NCBI GenBank assembly: GCA_900544465.1
Contig: UQVT01000041.1
Coordinates: forward strand, 1-13,414
Direction: 5' to 3'
Origin: an uncultured Collinsella sp.
GTDB lineage: Bacteria > Actinomycetota > Coriobacteriia > Coriobacteriales > Coriobacteriaceae
DNA: 13,414 bases
Under the pieces are notes generated by a model. That model did not search any database, had not been told where the DNA came from, and saw only the letters and a list, made by a program, of their open reading frames with translations. Below are positions 6,032-13,299 of this stretch, piece after piece. Each line of letters begins with the position of its first letter. Within the stretch, counting starts at the first letter, position 1. Both the position numbers and the translations under genes were made by a program.

Positions 6032-7066
6032 ATGATTATCGATGCAAATTCCTACTGGTTCGATGAGCGCATCTTTACCGATGACGCTCTGTGCGAGCAG
6101 TTTCTCTCCGAGGTTCCCCGTGAGTACAATACCGAGGGCCGCGTTACCGTGAACCCTGCCGGTAAGCGTCAGATCGTGATCGAGAAGCCCTCCGGCGCCC
6201 CGGGTCTCAACTACATCCAGGGCGACTACACCCTGGAGAAGCGCCTGGCCGATATGGACGAGGCCGGCGTGGACAAGGCCATCCTCAAACTTCCGGGCTG
6301 CCATGAGTGGATGTCGCTCGACATGTGCCGCCGCTTTAACGATGGCATGGCGGCAGACGCCGCGGCCTCGGGTGGCCGCCTGATCCCGCTCGTCGCCGTG
6401 CCTCCCTTTGGCACCAAGGCCAACCTCGCCGAGCTCGATCGTCGCTTGGACGAGGGCTTTGCCGGCGTGCAACTCTGCGCCCACTACGGCGAGCGCTATC
6501 TGGACGACCCCGTCTTTGCGGGCTTCTTTGAGCACCTCAACGAGCGCGGCGTGACGGCCTACGTACACCATGTGCCCGTGCCGGTGGAGAACGCCTCGCT
6601 TTTGGCCTACGACAACCTGCGCCGTTCCTACGGCCGCTGCGTTGATCAGACCACGGCCATCGGCCGCGAAATCTTCGGCGATTTCTTTGAGCGTTACCCC
6701 AACGTGCGCATGGTCCATTCCATGCTCGGTGGCGCCTACTTTGCCTTTAAGGAGATGCTTCTGCCGCACGGCCCCAAGCGTCCGGATGCCTCTGGCCGCT
6801 TTCAGGTAGATACCGAGACCGTCTCGGTGCGCCTGGAGAAGAACATTTTCTTTGACATGTCGCACGCCCAGCCCTGGGGCCCCACGCTACTCTCGTGCGC
6901 CGTGGAGGTGCTCGGTGCCGACCATATCGTCTTTGGCACGAGTTACCCGGTCAAGCGCGAGTGGCTCACCGAGGGCGTGGCCTGCGTCAATGCGGCGCCG
7001 GTGAGCGACGAGGCCAAGCGCCTCATGCTGGGCGAGACAGCCCAGCGTCTGTATGGCATCGAATAG
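6032..7066 (+). CDS. Amidohydrolase-2/ACMSD-like protein with altered metal-binding residues
   Basis: The 344-aa protein has the TIM-barrel layout of the amidohydrolase_2 family (ACMSD, gamma-resorcylate decarboxylase and relatives): an IDxNxY opening, a RLADMDEAGVDKAIL strand-helix (71-85), PLVAVPPFGTKANLAELDR (119-137), HHVP (179-182), VRMVHSMLGG (226-234) and FGTSYPVKREWL (301-312). Family members normally begin IDxHxH and end with GSDYP, the His and Asp binding zinc. Here these are Asn6/Tyr8 and Ser304, while His180 and His229 remain. It may be metal-free, use another chemistry, or be a non-catalytic binding protein. The ATG at 6032 follows GAAAGGCGG. An upstream in-frame start at 5864 is unlikely because that stretch is made of palindromes. 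It is followed after 41 bases by the first ceramidase-like gene, probably in one operon. Fold call good; function unknown. Confidence 0.75.
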   Translation: MIIDANSYWFDERIFTDDALCEQFLSEVPREYNTEGRVTVNPAGKRQIVIEKPSGAPGLNYIQGDYTLEKRLADMDEAGVDKAILKLPGCHEWMSLDMCRRFNDGMAADAAASGGRLIPLVAVPPFGTKANLAELDRRLDEGFAGVQLCAHYGERYLDDPVFAGFFEHLNERGVTAYVHHVPVPVENASLLAYDNLRRSYGRCVDQTTAIGREIFGDFFERYPNVRMVHSMLGGAYFAFKEMLLPHGPKRPDASGRFQVDTETVSVRLEKNIFFDMSHAQPWGPTLLSCAVEVLGADHIVFGTSYPVKREWLTEGVACVNAAPVSDEAKRLMLGETAQRLYGIE

Positions 7067-7107
7067 CGGGCAGAGATACCGAGGAAAGACGAGGAAAGGA
7101 GACGCGC

Positions 7108-8343
7108 GTGGAAGCGCAGAAGCTTTTGGCCGGCGCAGGCAAGGCGAGGATCGAGTTCGACGGGGTTCTCCCGCACGACGGCTTTACCGTGGAGCGCCAT
7201 CCGCTCTGCGCTCGCGCCCTGGTGCTGGAGCGTGCCTCCGAGCGCGTTTGCATCGTCGGCCTCGAGCTCACTTCGATCGCGCCGGCGCTGCAGGCACGCC
7301 TCGAGGATACAGTCGAGGCAGCGTGCGGCTGTAGGCCGCCCCATGCTTGGATTGTTCCCTCGCACACCTTCTCGGCCCCGCACGTGCGCACGCCGGAGCA
7401 CCTCAAGAGCGACGGGGAGCGCGAGCGCAACGAGCGCTACCTTGCAGCCATCGTGAGTGCCGTCGAGCGTGCCGTCGTCGAGGCCATGGGCGGCATGGTG
7501 CCCGCGATGATTGAGTGCGCTCGGGGCAGCTGCCCCGTCAACGTCAACCGCGACGTGGAGACGCCGGCCGGTTGGTGGCTTGGCGCCAACGACGAGGGTT
7601 TCTCTGACCGTGCGATGCCCATCGTGCGCGTGGCCGATGCGGGTGGCGACACCATCGCCGTGATCGCTGCGGCCGACGTGCAGTCCTCGGTGCTCGACAA
7701 GTCGCGCACGTCCGAGGGCGAGCGTGTGGTCTCGGGCGACCTCTTTGGTTTTGCCGCCGGCATGGTCGAGCGCGAGCGCGGCGGCGTGTGCCTCATGCTT
7801 ACCGGCGCGGCCGGCGACCAGGCTCCCCGCGAGCGCGCCGTGACTGTGACGTTCGATGCCGCGGGCACACTCACACAGGAGGACGTGCACGAGGACGGTT
7901 ATCGCATGCTGCATCAGCAGGGAAGCGCCCTTGGCAGGGCAATTGTCCAGGCGCTTGATGCCGCGGAGCCCGTCGAGGGCGCCCTTTCCGCCCGTTCGAT
8001 CGACGTGGTCCTGCCCGCCCAGGAGCGTGCGGACTTCCACAGCCTCGCCCCGCGCACGAGTTACAGCTTTGCGCCCGCGGGCACTGTCTCCACGAGGGTC
8101 TCGCTCTTGGATCTTGGCGACATGCACCTGGTGGGCGTCGAGCCCGAGGTCGCGAGCTCCTTTGGCGCGTCCGTGCGCCAGGCGCATCTCGGCCGCGTGC
8201 TGCTCGCCACGCTCGTCAACGGCGGCGCCAAGTACCTTCCCGCCCCCGATGCCTACCAAAAGATCACCTACGAGGCCATGAACTCCGGATTTGCCCAGGG
8301 AGCCCATGAGTATCTTCTCGATACTATTCTTGCCGCCCTGTAA
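7108..8343 (+). CDS. Neutral/alkaline ceramidase-like hydrolase, divergent copy
   Basis: A 411-aa protein related to the N-terminal catalytic domain of neutral/alkaline ceramidases, zinc amidases that split N-acyl linkages. Visible landmarks are IVPSHTFSAPHV (82-93) in the place of the family's THTHSGP zinc motif, NVNRDVETPAGWWLGANDEG (145-164, the conserved NR region), a VQSS segment (191-194) where a zinc His is expected, and LTGAAGDQAP (231-240). The second His of HTH is Phe and the later His is probably Gln, so zinc binding is doubtful. No signal peptide is present, unlike secreted ceramidases, so a cytoplasmic small-molecule substrate is more likely than a lipid. The GTG start at 7108 follows AAAGGAG (7096-7102); longer in-frame starts would overlap the amidohydrolase gene. 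The paralogue follows after 24 bases. Ceramide as substrate is unlikely. Confidence 0.65.
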   Translation: MEAQKLLAGAGKARIEFDGVLPHDGFTVERHPLCARALVLERASERVCIVGLELTSIAPALQARLEDTVEAACGCRPPHAWIVPSHTFSAPHVRTPEHLKSDGERERNERYLAAIVSAVERAVVEAMGGMVPAMIECARGSCPVNVNRDVETPAGWWLGANDEGFSDRAMPIVRVADAGGDTIAVIAAADVQSSVLDKSRTSEGERVVSGDLFGFAAGMVERERGGVCLMLTGAAGDQAPRERAVTVTFDAAGTLTQEDVHEDGYRMLHQQGSALGRAIVQALDAAEPVEGALSARSIDVVLPAQERADFHSLAPRTSYSFAPAGTVSTRVSLLDLGDMHLVGVEPEVASSFGASVRQAHLGRVLLATLVNGGAKYLPAPDAYQKITYEAMNSGFAQGAHEYLLDTILAAL

Positions 8344-8367
8344 CGGCGGCCCAGAAAGGAGTGCACT

Positions 8368-9483
8368 GTGAATATCGGATGCGCACGCCAAAAGATCACG
8401 CCCACGGGCGATGTCTACCTTATCGGGTACCGCAACCTTCCCAACCGCATGGAGCCCGCCACGGCCATCCATGACGATGTCTTTGCCAACGCGCTGCTCT
8501 TTAGCCAGGGCGAGCGCGAGGTCTTCCTCTTTAACGCAGACGTGTTGGAGTTTGAGGAGGAGATGGCCGAGGAGGTCAAGACGCTCCTCCATACGCGCTA
8601 CGGGATCGACCGAGATTGCGTTTTGCTCTCGGCCACCCACGACCACACCTCGATTGTGGCCTACCACCGCAGCTGGTGGACGGGCAAGTTCGACGAGAGC
8701 TACTACCGCTGGTTGCTCGACACTATCTGCCGGATGTTCGAGGAGTGCCGCGCCAACGCTCGCCCGGCCACCGCGCGCATGGGCAAGCAAATCATTACCG
8801 GCTTCTACGACAACCGCATCATCCCCGGCGAGCTCGCCGACAACGAGGTGATCGTGGCCTCTTTCTTCGATGAGGACAACAAGCCCTTTGCGGGTTTTGT
8901 CAACTGGGCGGTCCACTCCGCCTGCGTGGGCCCCGACTGCACGGAGCTCACGAGCGAGCTCGCCGGCCTCACCGGCAAAAAGCTCGCGTCCAGCCTGGGC
9001 TACTACCCGGCTATGGTAGTTGGCGCCGCAGGCGACTGCAGCGACCGCAACTTCCGCCAGGGTCGCGGCATTCCCGAGGTGGAACGCGTGTCCGACGGCC
9101 TGGCCGAGGCGATCTCCAAGATCGAGCTTACCCAGGAGGTCGTGCTCGACCGCATTGTTCCCCAGACCTTCTACCACACCGTGGCGCATGACGACTTCAG
9201 CCTCACGCTCAAGTGCGCCGTGATCAGCCTCGGCGGCCTGCACCTCTTTGTGTTCCCCAGCGAGCTCGGCAGCGACCTCGGCATCCGCATGAAGCGTGAG
9301 TGCCCGGTCCAGGGCATCGTCTGTGGCTACACCAACGGCTACTTTGAGTATTTCCTTCCGGCGCGCGAGTACGGCCTTTCGTTTGAGACCGAGCGCACCC
9401 AGATTCCCAAGGGCGAGCCCGAGGTTCTCTGCGATAAGTTCTGCCAGACCTCACGCCTGCTCGGAGGCGCTAGCGCGCAGTAG
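8368..9483 (+). CDS. Neutral/alkaline ceramidase-like hydrolase with intact zinc motifs
   Basis: The 371-aa protein keeps the metal site of the ceramidase-like superfamily: SATHDHTS with His91 and His93 (88-95), NWAVHSACVGPD with His183 (179-190, the counterpart of the ceramidase HP-containing loop), VVGAAGDCSDRN (217-228) and the late YTNGYFEYFLP segment. The N-terminus starts directly with the typical IGCARQKITPTG opening, so no signal peptide or extra domain is present and the protein should be cytoplasmic. It is about half the length of secreted ceramidases and lacks their C-terminal domain. The GTG start at 8368 has AAAGGAG at 8355-8361. It forms a pair with the divergent paralogue just upstream; the two may make a heteromer in which this copy is catalytic. 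Amide or ester cleavage is expected from the fold, and the substrate is unknown. Confidence 0.7.
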   Translation: MNIGCARQKITPTGDVYLIGYRNLPNRMEPATAIHDDVFANALLFSQGEREVFLFNADVLEFEEEMAEEVKTLLHTRYGIDRDCVLLSATHDHTSIVAYHRSWWTGKFDESYYRWLLDTICRMFEECRANARPATARMGKQIITGFYDNRIIPGELADNEVIVASFFDEDNKPFAGFVNWAVHSACVGPDCTELTSELAGLTGKKLASSLGYYPAMVVGAAGDCSDRNFRQGRGIPEVERVSDGLAEAISKIELTQEVVLDRIVPQTFYHTVAHDDFSLTLKCAVISLGGLHLFVFPSELGSDLGIRMKRECPVQGIVCGYTNGYFEYFLPAREYGLSFETERTQIPKGEPEVLCDKFCQTSRLLGGASAQ

Positions 9484-9667
9484 CGCCGGCGTCCGGCCCG
9501 TGGGTGCCTCATGGAGGAAATGACCCCCCCCGGTGTCAAACCGTTATCCCGTGTCCCGGCCGTACATGCGGTCGCGGATTTCCGAATCGGGGCCCCAACG
9601 CTTCGCTCAACCGACGTCGACTAAGAGAAGGCGAGCCTTGCGGCCTCAACCCCGAAAAGGAGGAACC
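9484..9667 (+). other. Gap before the PTS gene with a C8 tract; no firm gene or promoter
   Basis: The 184-base gap starts with a small hairpin, GCCGG-CGT-CCGGC (9485-9497), and holds eight consecutive C (9524-9531). A 37-codon ORF (9511-9624) runs through the C tract but lacks a well-spaced ribosome binding site and looks non-coding. I find no BglG/LicT-type antiterminator target or clear promoter, so readthrough from the hydrolase genes is plausible. Confidence 0.4.
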
Positions 9668-11110
9668 ATGAAACACCAGCAGCTTTGCGACGAGATCATC
9701 GCAAAGATCGGCGGTAAGGAAAACGTTAAGGACGTGAGCCACTGCATCACGCGCCTGCGCTTCCATCTCAAGGACGAGTCCAAGGCCCAGACCGAGGAAC
9801 TCAAGGCAACCAAGGGCGTCGTCGACGTCATTCAGGCCGGCGGCCAATACCAGGTCGTGATCGGCGCCACCGTTGAGGCCGTCTACAACGACCTCGTCCA
9901 GATCGGCGGCTTTGACGCGCAGCCCGCGCTCGACATCGACGAGGGCGACAACGTCAAGAAGGGCGACCCGTTCACGCGCCTGCTTGCGGTGATCTCCGAG
10001 ATTCTGCAGCCGATTCTGGGCGTGCTCATGGCCGGCGGCTTTATCAAGTCGATGCTCGCACTCGCGAGCGTGGCCGGCTGGCTCGCCAAAGACAGCAACA
10101 CCTACGTGGTGCTGTCCGCTATCGGCGACTCCGTGTTCTACTACTTCCCGCTGATCATCGGCTGGACGTCTGCCAAGAAGTTCGCTCTCAAGCCCGTCAT
10201 GGGCATGGCGCTCGGCGGCATCCTCGTGTACCCCACGCTTGTGGCACTCACCGGCGGCGACCCGCTCTACACCCTCGGTGCCGGCACCATCTTTGAGTCC
10301 AACGTCTACGGCGATATCTTTGGTATCCCCTTGGTTATGCAGAGCTACGCCTCCACGATCCTGCCCGCCATCTTTGTGGTGTGGGTGGCTGCTAAGGTGC
10401 ACAAGTTCTTTGTTAACATCCTGCCTGCCGTCGTGAGCTCGTTCTTCGCTAACATCCTCACGCTCTTTATCTGCGGCATCCTCGGCCTTGTCGTCATCGG
10501 CCCGGTCATGACGGTTCTCTCCAATATCGTTGCCCAGATCATCCTTGCTCTCATTAGCTTCCAGCCCGCCATCGCCGGCTTTGTTATCGGCACCTTCTGG
10601 AGCCTGCTCGTGATGTTCGGTCTGCACTGGGGCATCATCCCGCTGTGGTTCCTCGATGTCGCCACCTATGGCTACGATCTTATCAACCCGCTCGTCTATG
10701 CTGGCGGCTGTGCCATCGCCGGCGCCGTGCTCGGCATGATCATCCGCACCAAGAACGGCGAGGAGAACGCCGAGGTCAACGTGCCCGCTCTGGTTTCCTC
10801 GATTTTCGGTGTCAACGAGCCCGCTCTCTATGCCATCCTGCTGCCCCGCAAGCGCCTTATGTGGGCGACCTTCCTCTCCGCTGGTGTTGCCGGCGCCGTT
10901 GCCGGCCTCATGGGCGCCAAGCTCTACTCCTTTGGCGCTTCTGGCCCGCTTGGCTTCCCGAGCTTCATCAACCCCGCTGGCATCGACACGGGCTTTATCG
11001 GCCTTGTTGCCTCCGGCGTGATCGCCTTTATTCTGGCCCTCATCGCCGCATGCGTGCTGGGTCCCAAGAAGGACGAGGGTGGCGCTTCCCTCAATGTCAA
11101 GGTCGATTAG
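9668..11110 (+). CDS. PTS EIIBC permease, beta-glucoside/sucrose/trehalose type
   Basis: A 480-aa phosphotransferase permease that imports and phosphorylates a sugar. The EIIB domain (1-85) carries the phospho-acceptor Cys26 in VSHCITRLRF. The EIIC domain (about 110-465) has around ten membrane segments, the FGLHWGI motif with His320, and GVNEPALYAI (381-390), a variant of the family's GITEPALYG sugar-site loop. No EIIA domain follows the short polar tail, so phosphate must come from an EIIA encoded elsewhere. ATG at 9668 is preceded by AAAAGGAGG (9655-9663); the 45 codons of upstream reading frame are non-coding leader. It is last in the run after amidohydrolase and two ceramidase-like genes. 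The 6-phospho-glycosidase and BglG-type regulator that usually accompany this family are absent, so the sugar is unidentified. Confidence 0.9.
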   Translation: MKHQQLCDEIIAKIGGKENVKDVSHCITRLRFHLKDESKAQTEELKATKGVVDVIQAGGQYQVVIGATVEAVYNDLVQIGGFDAQPALDIDEGDNVKKGDPFTRLLAVISEILQPILGVLMAGGFIKSMLALASVAGWLAKDSNTYVVLSAIGDSVFYYFPLIIGWTSAKKFALKPVMGMALGGILVYPTLVALTGGDPLYTLGAGTIFESNVYGDIFGIPLVMQSYASTILPAIFVVWVAAKVHKFFVNILPAVVSSFFANILTLFICGILGLVVIGPVMTVLSNIVAQIILALISFQPAIAGFVIGTFWSLLVMFGLHWGIIPLWFLDVATYGYDLINPLVYAGGCAIAGAVLGMIIRTKNGEENAEVNVPALVSSIFGVNEPALYAILLPRKRLMWATFLSAGVAGAVAGLMGAKLYSFGASGPLGFPSFINPAGIDTGFIGLVASGVIAFILALIAACVLGPKKDEGGASLNVKVD

Positions 11111-11187
11111 CGCTTCAAGGTTAGATCCCAAGTGCTTTAAGATCAGATGTCTGGCATCCCGAGTCTAGATACTCCGACCTGTGTCAG

Positions 11188-11221
11188 AAGGGCCGCGACG
11201 GATTTCCGCCGTGGCCCTTTT
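11188..11221 (+). terminator. Strong Rho-independent terminator after the PTS gene
   Basis: AAGGGCCGCGACGG (11188-11201) pairs with CCGCCGTGGCCCTT (11206-11219) with one G-T wobble and one A-C mismatch around a four-base ATTT loop, ending in TTTT. It separates the PTS gene from the convergent LysR gene. The minus-strand T content is weaker, so it serves mainly the + strand. Confidence 0.85.
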
Positions 11222-11268
11222 GCATCGAAGGGCGCCCGGGGGCGGTTTATTGGCGGTTTTGCGGGGCG

Positions 11269-12165
11269 CTAACTCTCGCCCTGCAGTAGCTGGCGGTAGG
11301 GGAGGTAGCCTATGAGCGACACCACGGCCTGCGGCTGAGTGCGCTTGCGTTTGAGAAAGATTCTGACCTGTGTGGTGACGGCCGGGTCGATGTCCACGAG
11401 CGCCACCTTGCTGCCGGCGAGCGACTCGGCCGGCTTGCGCATGAGCAGCGATACGCCGGCACCGCGCGCCACGAGCGAGATGATGTTCTCGGCGCGCTTG
11501 CCGGTAAAGGTGATTCGCGGGGAGAATCCGGCCTCGGAGCAAAGGCTCACCACGAGGTCGCTCACGAAGGAGCCCTGCGGCAGCATGAGAAAGTTCTCGT
11601 CGCGCAAGTCGCCGATCTCGATGCGGTCGCGGCGGGCGAGCGGGTGCTCTGCCGGCAGCACCGCCACCAGGCGGTCGCTTGTAAAGGGGATCTTCTTGAA
11701 CTCGGGCTCGTCGGTGCCCGCGTCGCGGATAAACGCAAGGTCGATGTCCTCGCGCAGGAGCATCTGCTTGAGCTTGTCACCCTCGCCCTCGATAAGCTCC
11801 ACCTGATAGCTGGGGCTCGCCTGCTGAAAATCAATCACGGCATCGGTGATGCCGTAGGGCGCCATGATGGGGATTGAACCCACGGTGATGTGCTCGGTAG
11901 GCGCGGTCTGGTCGCTGCGGAGCGCGGCGAGGTAGCGGTGCTGCAGCGTGGCGATCTTCTGCGCATAGGCGAGGAGTACCTCTCCCTGCGGGGTAAGCGT
12001 CACATGGCGCTGCGTGCGGTCGATGAGCGCGCAGCCCAGCTCGCGCTCCATGGACATGATGTGCTTGGAGAGCGTGGACTGTGACATAAAGAGCAGGTCG
12101 GCGGCATCGAGGAAGGTGCGCGACTGCGCGAGGATCACAAACTCGCCAAACCGGCTGATATCCAT
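11269..12165 (-). CDS. LysR-family transcriptional regulator
   Basis: A 298-aa DNA-binding regulator of normal LysR length. Residues 1-65 are the winged helix: FGEFVILAQSRTFLDAADLL, then SQSTLSKHIMSMERELGCAL, then RHVTLTPQGEVLLAYA. The effector-binding domain follows from about residue 90 (ITVGSIPIMAPYG onward), with the usual DIDLAFI and LVAVLPAEHPLA strands. The chosen ATG (12163-12165) has AGGAAGGA just upstream on its strand (12171-12178). An in-frame start 87 bases further upstream would add a non-conserved tail. The gene is convergent with the PTS gene and divergent from the membrane protein gene at 12351, from which it is separated by a 185-base gap holding repeat copy 3. Its targets are not evident; LysR proteins often control a divergent neighbour. 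Confidence 0.9.
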   Translation of the reverse strand: MDISRFGEFVILAQSRTFLDAADLLFMSQSTLSKHIMSMERELGCALIDRTQRHVTLTPQGEVLLAYAQKIATLQHRYLAALRSDQTAPTEHITVGSIPIMAPYGITDAVIDFQQASPSYQVELIEGEGDKLKQMLLREDIDLAFIRDAGTDEPEFKKIPFTSDRLVAVLPAEHPLARRDRIEIGDLRDENFLMLPQGSFVSDLVVSLCSEAGFSPRITFTGKRAENIISLVARGAGVSLLMRKPAESLAGSKVALVDIDPAVTTQVRIFLKRKRTQPQAVVSLIGYLPYRQLLQGES

Positions 12166-12243
12166 AGATAGTCCTTCCTGCGCTACGGTGCCATCGGATT
12201 TCATTCTCCCACGTTTCCCCTCGGAACTTGCGGTGCTATTTGA

Positions 12244-12274
12244 ATGTGACAAAGGGACAGTCCTTTTGCCACAT
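12244..12274. repeat. 31-base dispersed palindromic repeat, copy 3 (degenerate right arm)
   Basis: The left arm ATGTGACAAAGGGAC and the central A match copy 1 exactly; the right arm GTCCTTTTGCCACAT has two changes. It lies in the divergent LysR/membrane-protein gap rather than over a stop codon. The arm changes suggest an older, decaying copy. Confidence 0.85.
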
Positions 12275-12303
12275 TCCGTGCGAGTCCTTGTGGCGTCTGG
12301 GGG

Positions 12304-12309
12304 TATAAG
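12304..12309 (+). promoter_or_regulatory. Candidate -10 element for the membrane protein gene
   Basis: TATAAG preceded by a G-rich run, placing transcription start near 12316 and giving a leader of about 35 bases to the ATG at 12351. I could not find a good -35 box. The position argues against a GTG start at 12318. Confidence 0.3.
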
Positions 12310-12350
12310 GCTGGCAAGTGTTTATTTGCGAGGCCAAGGGGGCGCCCCGT

Positions 12351-13220
12351 ATGGATATCGATAACTTTGAATGGTGGTATAGCGAGGGTGAGGCTCCGGA
12401 CGAGGAGTGGGATGAGCCCGCGCCGCGTGACGTGTCGAGCGACGAGGACGAGACCGGCAACGATGCCGCTGTCGAGCCTGACGCCGCCTCCGATGCCGCC
12501 GAGCCCCTGACCTTTGAGCAGGCCTGGGCCCAAGCCGAGGCCGACGAGGCCAAGGCCGATGCCACGGCCACGCTCGGTGAGCCGGCGGACATGTCCATCT
12601 CGCCGGCCAAGACCCCGCGGCCGCGCCATACCATCGACCCCGGCAGCACGGCATCCTTCAGCATTCTCGACGTGCCCGCGCAGGGCGCTCAGGCGCCCGC
12701 GCCCACGCATCGTCCCGACTTGGCTCGCGAGGAAGATGCTGGCCGCCGCTCGCCGCTCGGCCCCATCCTCATCGCCTTTATGGCCGGCGTTATCGCTTGC
12801 TCGGCGATTGGTAACGTCTGGAGCCATGTGGAACAACAACGCAAAGATGCCGCCAAGGTCGAGATGTCCGTGGAGCAATCGCTCAGCCGCACGCGCTCGG
12901 TGCATGTGTCGGTCGAGGTCAAGGACGGTGCGACGTGGGACACCGCGCGCGGTGACAGCCAGATGCTCATCCATATCGTGGGGCGCACGCTCAAGGGGCG
13001 GGCGGTTGACGAATATCAATATGTCAACTCCGCTGGCGACGGCATCGAACTCAAACCCGGCGACTACGAGCTCACGGTCGACGAGCCGCCCGTCGCCACC
13101 GATGGCACGCGCTTCCGTGCCTCAAAGCGTATGGTTCCCGTGAGCTTTAACTCGCAGGCGCCCGATACGGTCGACAGCACGCCGCAGGGCGGGTTCGACC
13201 TTTACGCAATCGCTCAATAA
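12351..13220 (+). CDS. Single-pass membrane protein of unknown function with acidic cytoplasmic region
   Basis: I do not recognise this 289-aa protein. Residues 1-130 are strongly acidic and Ala/Pro-rich (many Asp/Glu before residue 75) and probably disordered. One hydrophobic helix (about 137-157, PILIAFMAGVIACSAIGNVW) follows positively charged Arg132/Arg133, so the N-terminus is inside and the C-terminus outside. After a short polar helix (160-175), residues 180-289 form a beta-rich domain with an LKPGDYELTVDEPP turn (224-237), like carboxypeptidase-regulatory or Ig-type modules. ATG at 12351 has AAGGGGG at 12336-12342; the GTG at 12318 is a weaker alternative. It is divergent from the LysR gene. 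A surface sensing or structural role is possible, but there is no direct evidence of function. Confidence 0.75.
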   Translation: MDIDNFEWWYSEGEAPDEEWDEPAPRDVSSDEDETGNDAAVEPDAASDAAEPLTFEQAWAQAEADEAKADATATLGEPADMSISPAKTPRPRHTIDPGSTASFSILDVPAQGAQAPAPTHRPDLAREEDAGRRSPLGPILIAFMAGVIACSAIGNVWSHVEQQRKDAAKVEMSVEQSLSRTRSVHVSVEVKDGATWDTARGDSQMLIHIVGRTLKGRAVDEYQYVNSAGDGIELKPGDYELTVDEPPVATDGTRFRASKRMVPVSFNSQAPDTVDSTPQGGFDLYAIAQ

Positions 13221-13299
13221 ATGCGCCTGCCGCTTCTCCTTGCCGCCAAGAGTGGGACAATAGCCCTCGATACTGTTGTTTATTTTTGGAGGAAGTAGC

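Noticed and set aside
6943..9243. A 766-codon minus-strand open frame opposite the ceramidase-like genes
   Set aside because: Shadow of two real + strand genes: repetitive Ala/Gly/Asp/His composition and no family signature.
7108..9483. Annotation of the tandem genes as true ceramidases
   Set aside because: No signal peptide, no C-terminal ceramidase domain and, in the first copy, an incomplete zinc site. Only superfamily membership can be supported.
9533..9667. 45-residue N-terminal extension of the PTS permease
   Set aside because: It is Arg/Pro-rich without similarity to EIIB. The ATG at 9668 has an excellent AAAAGGAGG site and begins the EIIB domain.
9536..11131. A 531-codon minus-strand open frame opposite the PTS gene
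   Set aside because: The + strand encodes an unmistakable EIIBC permease; the minus frame is hydrophilic low-complexity sequence.
12166..12252. 29-residue N-terminal extension of the LysR protein
   Set aside because: LysR proteins begin at the helix-turn-helix, which starts at the ATG of 12163-12165 with a good ribosome binding site. The extension overlaps repeat copy 3.
948..12274. The spaced copies of the palindrome as a CRISPR array
   Set aside because: The three copies are kilobases apart with genes between them and no regular spacers.
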